DNA of 64,000 bases from Ischnura elegans. Lineage: Eukaryota; Arthropoda; Insecta; Odonata; Coenagrionidae. The position numbers and the translations under genes were made by a program. The notes beneath the pieces are model-generated. The model did no database searches. It was not told where the DNA came from and saw only the letters and a program-made list of their open reading frames with translations. Within the stretch, counting starts at the first letter, position 1; each line of letters starts with the position of its first letter. Location: positions 136,586,198 to 136,650,197 of the forward strand of contig NC_060246.1 in assembly GCF_921293095.1 (NCBI RefSeq), in the 5' to 3' direction. Shown here one piece after another: positions 11,526-23,024 of this stretch.

Positions 11526-11905
11526 AAGTGGGTTTTAAAGTGCATAGAAACGCGTAGGTTGCCGCCCACTTTTCATAAGTGGAAGACGTCTTTACGATTC
11601 TTGTTCATTGACTCGTTCAGGAAGAAAATTACCATTGAGAGAACGGACTCACAAGAGTATAAACTCGAATATTATAAAAGAGGATCCTTAAGTCGGCCTC
11701 TCAATGTGTTGTCATCCGGCGCGCATTTAAATAGGTTTACAAAAGCCGCCACTAGCATCGCTGACGGGCAAAGTGATCCGATTTTCACGGGGAAATAAGG
11801 AATAATTAGGGGTGTTAACCTAAATTTATATGCACGATGATGTCATTTGTAAATTTCATAACTATTTAATGCTATTCCTCGCAACTACAAACATGAAATA
11901 ATGGT
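11526..11905 (+). repeat. Dispersed non-coding repeat, family R, copy 1
   Basis: Most complete copy of a family seen five times in the window. Shared landmarks in order are GCCGCCCACTTTTCATAAG, ATCCTTAAGTCGGCCTC, TGTTGTCA, GCGCATTTAAATAGG, CTGACGGGCAAAGTGATCCGA, CACGGGGAAATAA and TATTCCTCGCAA. No coding capacity, no clear inverted termini. Other copies are near 10840, 19400, 27220 and 53345 (minus). Confidence 0.7.
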
Positions 11906-11984
11906 AGGTAATGCAATGCATAGGTAATGCAAAATATTGGAAAAAAGTGTATCATTACTTAACAATAGTGGCTCCCTGATGATG

Positions 11985-12050
11985 CAGGTGTAGTGGTTAG
12001 AGTTTACTACCACCGTGGGGCTCCATCGAGGCTCCATCACGGCGATATAT
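11985..12050 (+). repeat. tRNA-like head (SINE remnant)
   Basis: GTGTAGTGGTTAGAG is a good pol III A box of the kind found at the head of tRNA-derived SINEs, but no B box follows at the right distance. Probably a truncated SINE. Confidence 0.3.
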
Positions 12051-12829
12051 TTTGCCGTCTTCAAAAATATTATTTTTCCCCAGTTTCAATTTTTTTACTT
12101 TTTTCTTATTTATTTATTTTCGCAACATTTCTGGGGAAAAGTGAACTTATATAATTCACTTATAAATCATCGGAAGAAATTTTCATTAACTTCAAGGTCT
12201 CCCGTCTTTTGAATTCTAATATAATAACGTGAAACCTCTACTTGTTATCTGGATTACATATTTTTCCATTTGAGTAAATAAAAAATCTACCCGGTGATAC
12301 TACTAACTCAAAAGCACTTTTTATGCAGTTTCCCAATAGGTTAATGGGTAAGTAACCTCCCTAAATAGCACCCTCCCGAATTACGAAATTTAACTATCCG
12401 AGTACCACATGATCTCGCAGCATAAAGGGCTGATGTATAATATTACCTCGGGTCTTTCTACTAATTTAACCGCAGGTTAACCAGCCTTTTTTCGACGATT
12501 CGGATCTACTCGACTAGAATATCAAGTTGGTGCTCGCAAAATATTTGATTGTTCCTGCCATTCTTACGAGAGAAAATTAAGTAACCTCATGTATGTGTAA
12601 AAAATTACAATTTATACATCATTCTTTTGTCCGCGCTACTGACGTAATCGCCGTCTGGACATTTTGCTCATGAGAGAACCGAGTGGAGAACTGCATCAAC
12701 CGGGAAAATCAGCATGGTAAATGTACTTTTGACGATTGCGGATCACTGTAACATAATGCATGCAGCCCTGAAATGTAAATCGGAAGCAGTTCGATGACGG
12801 TTTTTCAGGGGAAATGTGGCAATGGAAGA

Positions 12830-13562
12830 AGCATATGGCGAGATGACCGCGTTATCAAAGGTACCATGATTAGAGATGCGTGAAAATGACTGGACTGGAA
12901 TAGATGCGATGACTGGACTTCTGTGATATTATTTGCCTTTTCGACGGCAAAATTCGTACATTTTGTGCCGAGCGCAGTTTAAATGCTCCGCTGACACTCA
13001 CCGCTCATGTTAGCGACTGGCCAGCTGCTAGTTGGCTGGGAATTTACGTGGCCGCGAACTACAAGTGGGCGCGGGCTAGCTATACCTCTGCCACTGTATG
13101 TCTTATTCCTTAATTTAGTATTTTTCTACAACATAATTATTTAAAATATTCAGTATTTTGTCAGATAACTGTGTTTTACTAAATCTTATCGTCATCTACC
13201 TCATTATGAAAATAAAAAAATAGATATAAGACACGGTCTCTGGAATTACTTTGTGGAATTGCTTCATTATAGAATAAAATAAAATAAAATTACTTTTTTT
13301 TATTCCACACTTTATTTAAAATAGCATAACCCGGGTTTCAGCATCTAATGCTATCATCAGGTATAATCAGGTAAGGATTAGACCTGATGATAACATTAGA
13401 TGCTGAAACCCGGGTCGTGCTGTTTAAAATAAAGTGTGGAATAAAACAAAGTAATTTTATTTTATTCTATAAAAAATAGACGCTACAAAATGTGAAAAAC
13501 TGTTATTGAAAGTGCGATAAAATAAAAATGAAAGTGCCATTTTCACGTATCTCTAACCATAA
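12830..13562 (+). mobile_element. Truncated relative of the 4756-6787 element
   Basis: Collinear with the interior of the first element. Shared stretches include TTTGCCTTTTC with GGCAAAATTCGTA and TTAGTGCCGAG-like sequence, then GGCGCGGGC-AGCTA, ATAATTATTTAAA with TATTCCGTATTTTG-like sequence, and finally GCTACAAAATG with TTGAAAGTGC and ACGTATCT. Both terminal inverted repeats are missing and much of the middle is deleted. A foldback has inserted at about 13225-13470. Confidence 0.65.
13225..13470. mobile_element. Foldback insertion flanked by a direct repeat
   Basis: Arms about 13270-13362 and 13382-13470 are near-perfect reverse complements around a ~20-bp loop. The paired blocks are TTATTCCACACTTTATTT, CCCGGGTTTCAGCATCTAATG and ATCATCAGGT. 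AAAAAATAGA lies on both sides (ending near 13224, and at 13471-13480), and the related element at about 6648-6660 has this sequence only once, so it looks like an insertion with a 9-10-bp target duplication. Confidence 0.7.
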
Positions 13563-16500
13563 TCAATCGTCAAGGAGGGGAGATTTGGGGGCGTCAACCT
13601 CCCCTGCCATGGCCTGACGGTTATCTTGGCAATGTCTCCTTTCCCCTATAGTACAATCCAGCAGTGTATCCTGTGGAGCTGAGGAGACGCAAAATATGCC
13701 CACTCCTCGCGGAAGCTTAGCAGTATAACGCTGTAAACCTTTTTGGGACTGGAAGTCAATTTTGTAAGAACTGGTTGTCAATTGTGGAAAGGGAGAAGAA
13801 GTGGATGTATAACATCAAGATCAAACTAACAATAAGTAAGAGACCTAGGGGTTGGAAAGCGGTGAAAAGGTGGCGTTTTACGGAGGCTTTGAAAACAGTG
13901 GCATATGGTGTGAAGTCTAGGGAAGGATATTTAGGGGCCGAAGAGTGAGTGATACGTGGAGAGGATTCAGTGGTAAAGATAGGGTTGATTTATGGAGAGA
14001 CGGAATCAAGGAATATGAATTGCGCAATAATTACTTAATGGACGAAGAGGAACATGTAACCATAAAAGAAGAAAATTTCGTAGGCTCGTTTAGTTCACTG
14101 AAGATCAGGGACTTCAAGTCAGAGAGGGCTCGACCATGAGATATTAAAGTGCGTTTACACTGTGTAACATGTTATATAAAACAAGTTACATATAACATGT
14201 TTCACAAAAAGTTACAAATCCGTGTAATATGTTACATGTGACATTGTGTTATAAAACAAAATATCATGTTGTGCATCAAGTTTTTGGTTTCCCACACGGA
14301 GCGGGTTGTGTTTGTTACATTAACATGTTTTCGTTTTCAACTTTGTGTACAGTGTGGCTTTGTCTCAGCCATTTGCTGTTGTAAGTTGTGAAGGGTAATT
14401 ATTTTCTTCACGGCTAGATACATCGAGTTAAGGGGCCCAATTGAGGCATTACTCTACTTCCCACGCCATGCGAAACAGCAATTAGCGATCGGTAGCTATT
14501 GTCATCAATTTGACTCAAATACGTGAAGTGAAGCATAGCGTGAGCTCATCAGAATAAAACTCGCTTCGCGAACACTTAAAGTTGTGAAATTAATTAAAAA
14601 GATTTTTTACTTGCAGAAACCGGATCCTGCGGTTTACGTAAGCAATAAATTATCTATAAAAATGTCTTTATTATGACGCAGTAATTAACATAATATTAAA
14701 CAATGAAACTTACCCAGCGACGAAAATGATAGGAGAGGCCTTCAAATTTTCGAATAAAAAGTCATTTAATATCATGAAAGCTGTTGATACGCAATAGTAG
14801 TATTCACTTATTGGAAAAATTCATCGGAAATTACTAGGTTCATGGGTTCCGGAACAGGTCAATCTGTGAGATAATGATAATCGGAATATGGAAGATAGGA
14901 AACTAGAATTTATTGTGTAAAATATGTTTTGTATTTTTTGTAATGACTGCTGATGTGCCAGCTTCAAACCTTCACGGAGTCACGCGCCGGTGTACGAGAA
15001 GTTGTCTAGCTATAAGCACCTACTTCAAAATTGGGGGGGGGGGGGGCGGGCCGTGGTTCTTTTCCAGGTCGAGACAAATGATTTTATTTTCCTGATGAAA
15101 TATGTCACAGTGGAAGTATTCCTCAACTTACCTTCAATACGATTCCTCCAGCAGTCCCAACCTCTGCGGTCCCTTAACACCACTTGCAAAACGGTTTACT
15201 TCCTAATCTTCTCGATTGTTATTATGCACCTCAGAAAGAGAACATGAACCGTTCAAGGTTTGCCATACTTTCCGTCCGTCCTCCCGCTGGTATCTTAATT
15301 ATCGGAGCGTTATTATCCTGCCCCAACCTCCTTAGTCCTTTCGGCTCCTGCGCCTTCTTCGCTTTTGCGGCCCCCCTCGAGCGCCCTCTTGGTTTTTAAC
15401 CCATCCAGCCCATCCTCCGGCGATGGTGTCGTGTGTGTCGCGAGGCTCTCTCGACGGTGATTGGCGCCTGGCTTACGGGAAGGAAGCGGTGGGGGAGGGA
15501 GGGCGCGAAATTGAACGAAAGGAAATGGGACCCGCTGAGAGGTTTTCCTCGTGTCTTCTCACCGTTCTCATTTGTCTTTAAAAGTCAATGATGGGCAGGA
15601 GGTGGTATTCACTTCAGTATAAATACATCGAAAGATCGAGAACTCGAGGGACACTGAGGTATGCTAAAAGTCATGGAAAACAGGAATTTATGGAAACTTG
15701 TGACCAGTTTCGTAAATGCCGGGGAAAATGAACGACCCGTCAGAATGGATAAAAAAATTTGAAAAGGTCGAGGGTTGTTAACTTGGTTCGTAGCTGACGT
15801 TCCTTCGCAAAATATTATATATTTATGTTTATCGTTTTTTAGTTAGATGAAATTTTCCTTGACTTCCATAAGTCAAAGTGATATCGTTTTTTTTTCATAG
15901 GTATCATTTTCACTTCTTTTAAAGTACATGTTTTTTATTAAAAAATCGGAAATTTCTTCCTTGAAACTTCAGGGAATATTTTTTCTCGTGTTGGCAACAA
16001 CAATGCCAATATTTTACGTCCATGGCGTCGAAAATCCTCAGACCTTGCTGAATGCCTTGCTGAGCGCGGAAATGAGAAGACGCGAGCGTGTAGGGCGTCG
16101 CAAAAAGCCTCTGCGGAGACTACGCTATCCAAAACGAAATTCAATTAGCTGAAATTTAGTTTAATGCCTTGAATACACTAAGTTTTTAGGATTTCAGTGC
16201 TCCTCTAGCAGTCCATTTCTGCGCACTTCCAAGACACTCATTTAAAATGGAATTATTTTCCAAACTTCTGTGTTAACAGGGCACAAATTAATAAGTTTTC
16301 CTTGCTATTTTCTTCGAAACATTAATTAGGAAATGTCTTGCTGCACATTGTCATCAATGAATCAAGTAGTATTTCTGACTTAGAGTTGCATTTTCATTTA
16401 ATATTGCTGAATTTCTGCCGCGCTCCTTTACTTGATATATAAAACACGCTAAAAAAAGTAATAATGTGGGCACAACTTTTTTTTAGAAATACGAACTGAA

Positions 16501-18688
16501 TATATGCGGATAACATTTTGCCGTGAGGCAGATGTATGTCTAGAATAGTTAAGAGCCTATCCATCTAGCTTGTTTAAGGAAGATAATGTCCCTGTGTTGG
16601 ATCACCTTTTCACTCTCCGACGTTGGAGTCAGCGAAAGACCTAGTCTTAGGGATGATGTAAGGCAGGCGGCAAGATGAGAAAATTAGGCAAATAAAAAGA
16701 GACGGCAAGCAAAAGGAAATGAACCCTAAAATTCACACACTCACTTGACCAAAATCTTCAGTTCTTCACTTTTTTTCGTGTAACTTCTCTAAACTGACAT
16801 TCCTCTGCACTCCATAACTTCACAACTGCCCTCCATCGCAGCAAATGCACATCCTTTTTCCGCCCTCTCTCAGCGGAAGAAACACTCACATGCAGGATAG
16901 CCAAGGCTGCATCCGAGGTCGCATCCAAGAACGAACTGAACTGAAGGAAAAATATATACGCGAAGGCAAACATTTTTTTCTCCAAATTTTCGGGGCACAG
17001 GGCTGTTCCCCGACGCGTAAACGCGTGAACGCTTGGTAAGTCGAGTGCGGTCATCGTTTCCGTTTCGGTCGGAAGCGCATCTCATCTCCTCTCCACCGTT
17101 GGCGGAGCCCCACGAAAAGGCATTAGTTAGCCCCGAGAATACCTATCCTCATGATATTTAAGCCCGTCTGTCGGTTTTGGGGATGATGCAGTCCACTTGA
17201 AATGAGTACTACGGTAAAACTCGCTTATAACAAATTTCAGGGAACAATATTTCTATTTGGTTATAAAAGGGATTTCATTGCATTCATGATGAAGGATTTT
17301 GCCTTATGAATTACAGGATTGCCGGCTAATATTCCGTAAATCTATTTAAGCAGCATATCCGTAACTATTAACCATCGTCCCATCCTTTACATCAAACGGC
17401 TGTAAAGGAAAGGACTTTAAGATCAACGGTAGGACTATGTGGTGACGGCTACTCGTGAGAACAGCTGATGATAATGTAAGGAACGGTCAAGTACCGAAGC
17501 TCTTCTTAATTTCTCTGTAAAAGAGGAAATAATTCCATGAGGGACCAAAGAATACCTAGTTCGTAATAGCGGGGATTTCGTATCATCAGAGCTCGTTACA
17601 TGCGGGGAAATTAACATTGGCGGTCATAGGAAAGTCCAATGAACCGGGAACTCACCTTGTTATAGGCAGTATTTCGTTACATGCGTGATCGTCATCAGCG
17701 AGTTGTACTGTATTTAGTTGACTTAATAAATCCATGAGATCGAGTTTGGGAGTACGACTACGAATAAATCAGGAGACCAACCAGAGTGCGCGAGGAAAGG
17801 GTTTCTCATCCGCCCGAGGTCTGCGTACCCTTTGAAGTCCATGAATGTATGAGGTAAAAAGTGAATGGGCTGCTTTCTTGCCAGAGAAGTACTCGTGCGC
17901 GATGCACCAAATTATTACGTATGAGGCGATAACTTCAACAACAATATTCCGTTGAGAATTGTCAGAATATTTCGCACTTCCGTCGCAGTTCAAGTGCATG
18001 AAGTGGTTTATAATTTTTATATTAGTATTCACTATTATTTTTAAGCATTACTAAATTGGTTTGTGATTTTATATTGGTGATTGGAACGTGATAAGTATAT
18101 GGTATTATTGCTGGATAGGTACGCCGCTATTGCGAGGTGATGTATCATCCCTTAATTGTAAGGTTGTCCATCGTTGCAATAATACCTTGTAGTTACGATT
18201 AATCCTGGCCAGTTACGTTAACACAACTCCAAATAAACACAATTTTCTCCCTTGTTATTGAACCCTAGGCATTAAATTTCGATGATTGTGGACTCTCTAT
18301 CATCGATCTCAATCCAAGGAAGGGGTTGTGTGGAATTGACAAAGAGGATGGATGAACTCGTCACAAAAAGACGACGTTTCTCTGGCCTGCTCATCAAATT
18401 CCATCAAGGCGGCCCTTTCCCTTCCTCCTTTTTTTCTCTTCTCCACTGCCTTTCCTCCGCCTCCCTCCACCCTATGCTTCCAGCGAGGTCAGTTTTTCAG
18501 CCCACGCACGCGATCCAACTCTCTTGCTGGTCATCGACGTGGAAATTGTTCTCTCAAGCAATAAGATCCGACGCCACCACCTTTTATCATTTCATGGCGC
18601 TGCAAAATTGCGAACGGTCAACCGGGGTAGCTTTGGCCCAGACCAGGGCCGGGAAGTATTTCAATAACAAGTATTTTAAAATACATAC
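13563..18688. other. Intergenic, no gene recognised
   Basis: About 5.1 kb. Contains a TAACATG/TTACAT-rich segment (14150-14350), a 14-base G run at about 15033-15046, and a GC-rich patch (15290-15560) with several CpGs that could be regulatory. The open frames here (for example 16758-17085 and 18282-18692) show no known domain. Confidence 0.4.
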
Positions 18689-18931
18689 TTGATTGGTGAT
18701 TGTTTTTCGGGTTCATTCCGCGTTGACTCATATTTTGAGGACGACAGTTTCGGGCGCGTTCTAGCTCCCGTCTTCGGGTCCAAAAAAATAAAGAGAATGC
18801 TTCGTAAGTGTTGTATCTTGCTCGGGCTCGGGTCTTTTGGACCCGAAGACGGGAGCTGGAACGCGCCCGAAACTGTCGTCCGCAAAATATGAGTCAACGT
18901 GGAATGAACCCGAAAAATAATCACCAATCAA
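18689..18931. mobile_element. Foldback element with 97-bp arms
   Basis: Arms 18689-18785 and 18835-18931 are equal in length and almost exact reverse complements (only a few mismatches), starting TTGATTGGTGAT and reaching CCCGTCTTCGGGTCCAAAA, around a 49-bp loop. It is non-coding; open frames on both strands here are by-products of the palindrome. No convincing target duplication. Confidence 0.8.
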
Positions 18932-19399
18932 CTCACCGCGGAAGCCTCCGTAATAATTTTATACGTACTTGATATACATTTGTAATTTGTATTTGGTATT
19001 TCAAATGCACTACCTGAATGTATCTTCTATTTTGTATTTCGAGAAGAAATGTTTGAATTTTCCCATTCTAAAATGAAAAATTCCTTCGTATAACTAATGC
19101 TTTTGAAGTAGCTCTGATAACACTTCTGTAACATTATGCTTCAGATATTTCTTCGTTTTCGTTAGTATCGTTTTCTTCATGTTTGCAACGATCCATTACG
19201 AGCCAAGGCATGTTATATATTTTTTGACATCTCTTGCTTTCCATGCAAATGTATTTTGTGTTTTAAGAGGTATATAAAATACAACATTTTTGTTTGATTT
19301 TCGAATACCCAAATCAAAGGTATTTTTAATTTCAAATTATAAGTTCTCTCCTCCTCGGCCTGTATTTTGGCCAGCCCTGGCCAAGAGACGTAAAAAATG

Positions 19400-19645
19400 C
19401 ATGGTTCTGTGCGCGAGTATTGCAGAAGAAGATCCTTAGGTCGGCCTCTAAATGTGTTGTCACCCACCGCACATTGAAATAGGATTACAAAAGTCGCCAC
19501 TCGCTTCACTGACGGACAAATTGATCCGAGTATCACGGGGAAATAACGTTTAATTAGGGTTGTCAACCGAAATTTACACTCATGATGACGTGATATATCA
19601 AATTCATTACTTTTCAATGATATTCCTCGCAATCACAAGCATTAC
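19400..19645 (+). repeat. Family R, copy 2
   Basis: Shares the family landmarks ATCCTTAGGTCGGCCTC, TGTTGTCACCCACCGC, GATCCGAGTATCACGGGG and TATTCCTCGCAATCACAAGC. Interrupted at its end by a MITE at 19646; the copy at 27450 shows the uninterrupted sequence AAGCATTATCAGG. Confidence 0.75.
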
Positions 19646-19909
19646 CAGGGGCGGATCCAGGATTTTTTTCTGGGGAGGCAGAAGAGTCTTAAAGGCAAAC
19701 GATCTTCTCATATTTGAGATTAAAAACAAGATACAACTATTACGAAGCATTCTCTTTATTTTTACATGAAAGTTAGTTATATGAAAATAAGTGATTGAGG
19801 CTCCGTAATGCTAAATAAAAAGGAACGTAACCGTATAAAAGAAATGGTCTATTTTTTAAGTGTCTGGGGGGGGGGGCACGTGCCCCCGGTTCCCCTAAAT
19901 CCGCCAATA
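19646..19909 (+). mobile_element. hAT-type MITE inserted in family R
   Basis: Left terminus CAGGGGCGGATCCAGG; right end has a long G run, CACGTGCCCCCGG and CTAAATCCGCC. Flanked by AGCATTAC (left) and AACATTAT (right), a diverged 8-bp duplication (6/8). A related truncated piece lies at about 44700-44815. Confidence 0.65.
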
Positions 19910-19969
19910 AACATTATACTGCAAAAATTGGAAAAAAATAGACCGCATAGCACTTATCACTGCGCTGCT

Positions 19970-20120
19970 GACATTTTTGAAAACCGATTAAAATGCGGCC
20001 GAAGTGGCAACAGAAATCAACTTTCTGTGGGATGGAATTGGGTCTCCTCAATGAAGTCCCCTTGGTTCTGTATTTTGCCATTTTCATTGAGTTATCGACT
20101 TAGTTCTTGTATCAGTCGAC
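19970..20120 (+). repeat. Short dispersed repeat shared with 10530-10640
   Basis: TTTTTGAAAACCGATTAAAA followed by TGCG, and then AAGTCCCCTTGG, occur in the same order at about 10530-10612. No termini could be defined. Confidence 0.45.
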
Positions 20121-20152
20121 TGATAGCAGAACTGGCTTCACTCCTCTGTTAG

Positions 20153-21323
20153 TTTGGATTTTAGTTCCGTAGTATAAAAGGATTTTGTACATGAACTGGC
20201 TTTATATCCGTTGATTCATTGCATTTGAACTTCAACTTATTATTAGTTCTCATTCTTAAATTACCTCAATGGCCTGGTGACTAGTAGTGAAAGAATGGAC
20301 AGATATATATTTTTCATGATTCTGGTGAGATTGGAGGTTGGGCACCCTTTTATTTGTATTTCTTATTAATTAAAAAAAATATTCACTTCGTTCTTCCCAG
20401 CGTCGATAAAGATACTTTTAGATACTAAAGGGCGATGTGGATGGTCAAATTGGATGAGTCAGTGCGGGAGAAGTGATAAGCTTTGGTGCATTTTTCGTTG
20501 AAGTGATTGCATTTACATATACACTTATGATGTCTGATAAATCTGATGTAATCTGTACTCTTAGTTTAGGTAAGATAACTCGGAATTGATATTGTTGTTC
20601 TTGGTTCCTGGCGTACCGTGGAGAATTCAACGGGTCGATTGGAGACGTTATGGCTTTGGGTAATGTTTGCCTCTTGTCTCCCATCGCATCCTGTTAGAAA
20701 CGCTGAGGAGGTGGTTTAGGCCTTTTGGGCACCCAAAGTTTCCTATTACAGGAGGGATAATGTTTTCTTGGGTGGTGATTCTGAATGAAACAGTAACTAC
20801 GCTATTTCTCAAAAATGCCATTAAAATGGTGGGCCGAAGGTGGAATCATTCAATTTTATCCCGTGTGCGATTACTTAGACCTTACTCAATTTATAACTGT
20901 AACATGTAGCCTTAAACTTCCCAGTTTTAATTCCTGATTCGATGAACGCATTTTTCCCTAGATTTGCCACTTCAAAGGTAACTTTTTCCAAGTTTTCACC
21001 ATAATTTTCTCTCTTCCTGTTTATTAGCTAAGTAATACTTAATTATGAAGTACGTAAACGGAAAATGTAGGACTCTAGTATTTGTCGCAGCCAGCCTTTT
21101 ATTTTATTGAAAATGATAGGTTAAGTGCAATTTGTTGAAAAAGATCAATGCATTGTATGCAATTGCGTTCTTCAACAATTGTATGTATGTATTTGCCGAG
21201 ATTTCAAATGCACGCATTTGCAGTTAGTTTTCATGGCTTGTAAAATTTTTCAGGTGTTTTAGAATATTTCCTTGACTTTTCCATATTTAATAATATTTTA
21301 AGGCCCAGTTCATCAGACACCCT
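20153..21323. other. Intergenic, no gene recognised
   Basis: About 1.2 kb of AT-rich sequence with two small open frames (20445-20684 minus, 20667-20909 plus) that show no known domain. Confidence 0.35.
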
Positions 21324-22172
21324 GAACACGTTATTTGTGAGTTCATCAGTTAGCTCCAACTGGTCACTTTTTAATACCTCTTCAATTGTTTCAATGGCTC
21401 ATAATTCTTCAGAGGGCGGAAACAGAATCTTGTGGAAAATGTGTGGAACCATTCAACCTGCGTCCTTTTTGTGCATCCTTTTTTTCGGTCGTCTCCCACC
21501 AGTGATAGCGTCGCAAGTCAATCCTCCCAAAATGTTGTACACGTTTGCTTTCCGTATTTGTCCTGCAAACTGGTAATGGGTGGGGACGAACGATTGGGTC
21601 CTGCGGCGTTTATCTCTTTTCTGTGGTTCCGGCGGTCCTTTTATGATGTTTGTCCCAGTTTTTATGATGTTTGTTTCCGTCACTCTTTCCTCACCGACCG
21701 CATAAAATCGGCCCTTGTGCTTGGATTGGTTAAATTAAGGGTTAACGGTGTTACTTTTGTGTATCCAAGGAAAGTAACTTTTTTTTCTTCCGCGGATGTA
21801 TTTATATATTGAACACTGCCGGTATCGCCAGTTCTGTTATCATCAGGTTTACTTTAAGACTTTGGCATTCACAATCAGACCTATCTTGCTAACCATGAGC
21901 ACGTTATTTGTGAGTTCAACAATTGACTTGAAGTGGTCAGTATTTAATGCATCTTCAATGTATTTCAACGACTCGTAATTTTTCAGCGAAGGTAAACAGA
22001 ATCTTGTGGAAAATGTGCGTAACCATTCAGCCTGCGTCCTATTTGTGAATACTCCTTCCATCATAGCTATTTTATTTATTGAACACTGCCGGTATAGCAG
22101 TTTTTTAATCATAAGATTAATTTGCAGACTCAAACATTCACAATCAGGACACTCTTGCTAACGCGCTCACCT
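21324..22172. repeat. Degenerate tandem duplication
   Basis: Two blocks occur twice in the same order. Block 1 is 21324-21487 and 21897-22060 (starting GAACACG or GAGCACG, then TTATTTGTGAGTTCA). Block 2 is about 21810-21902 and 22080-22172 (starting GAACACTGCCGGTAT). The first unit has about 300 bp between the blocks, the second about 20. On the minus strand the second unit keeps an open frame (22133-21849, about 94 codons) while the first is broken by stops, so this could be a decayed duplicated coding segment; I do not recognise it. Confidence 0.65.
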
Positions 22173-22660
22173 CTGATTTAATTTACTATTTCCCGGTGAA
22201 TCCCCGTACACGTTGCACCCTATTCCCTCTTGGCATTCTTACCATCCCATTCCTCTCTTTCTCTACTTGTTATGATATGGAAGCCTGAAAATCTTATGCG
22301 ACAGCGTGCCTTATAATGTCATGACTGGAGCAACTGGTTGTGCTCAAAATAAAGAAATACTTTGGAAGACAAAATTATTTAAACTGTTTAATTGTGCTTT
22401 GATGCCCGCGATGCAATGCGTAGGGGGATCCTGTGAGGTAAGACATTTTTTTTTATCGAAATAAGCACTTTTAAATTTCCTCTATTATAAATTTTTATTC
22501 TGTTCTAATTGTAGTTGTTACTACACCACCTTCAGTGCACAAAATGGTTCCATTTTTTACCGTGAATAAGATGCATCAACATCGAAAATTATCGTGGAAT
22601 ATTGCAAATGGTTATTTCAATATGGAAAAAATCCACCCCATCATGCTTGGCTCTTCTGAT

Positions 22661-23016
22661 CAGTGGCGCAGCGAGGGGGGGTTTTGGGGGATAAATCCCC
22701 CCCTAAGAGCTCAGAGAAAATTTTAAGTTTAATCCATTTAACTTAATTGGATTGATATTACTAATAGAATAGTGCAAGAATTAATAAAATATCCTCAAAA
22801 AGCCTTAAAACTCACCATTTTGAACCATTTATCTTAAAATTCCTCAATTTATAAATCTCGCACCTACCGCTTATCCTGGTTAGTATTCTATACCCCCACA
22901 CACCCCGGTATTAGTTGCACCCTTAGACCATATAAGCTACGTAGCTAAGCTAAGTAGTTTATATGGTCTAAGGTTGCACCTAAACCCCCCAGCCTTAATT
23001 CCTAGCTGCGCCCCTG
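22661..23016 (+). mobile_element. hAT-type MITE with perfect 8-bp target duplication, copy 1
   Basis: Termini CAGTGGCGCAGC and GCTGCGCCCCTG are inverted repeats. The target duplication CTTCTGAT is at 22653-22660 and 23017-23024. The interior has G runs near the left end, a C run near the right, and an AT-rich centre. It carries a nested 51-bp insertion at 22922-22972. Other copies of the same family: 46189-46489 (minus) and 46684-46984 (plus). Confidence 0.88.
22922..22972. mobile_element. 51-bp palindromic insertion with 8-bp target duplication
   Basis: Begins CTTAGACCATATAA and ends with its exact reverse complement TTATATGGTCTAAG; most of the centre is near-palindromic too. It is flanked by GTTGCACC at 22914-22921 and again at 22973-22980. 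The sister MITE at 46189-46489 has the same site with a single copy (GTTGCGCC followed by TAAAACC on its own strand), which is the empty site. Confidence 0.8.
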
Positions 23017-23024
23017 CTTCTGAT

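Noticed and set aside
14150..14350. Possible MITE with ends related to the 28439 element (GTTTACACTGT...ACAGTGTGG)
   Set aside because: Terminal match is short and imperfect and the interior is unrelated; could be TAACATG-rich low complexity.
15033..15050. 14-base G run, possible G-quadruplex
   Set aside because: Isolated homopolymer without repeated G tracts nearby; similar runs mark MITE ends elsewhere in the window, but no termini were found here.
18282..18692. 136-codon open frame
   Set aside because: Composition follows a C/T-rich low-complexity stretch and it runs into the foldback at 18689; no domain.
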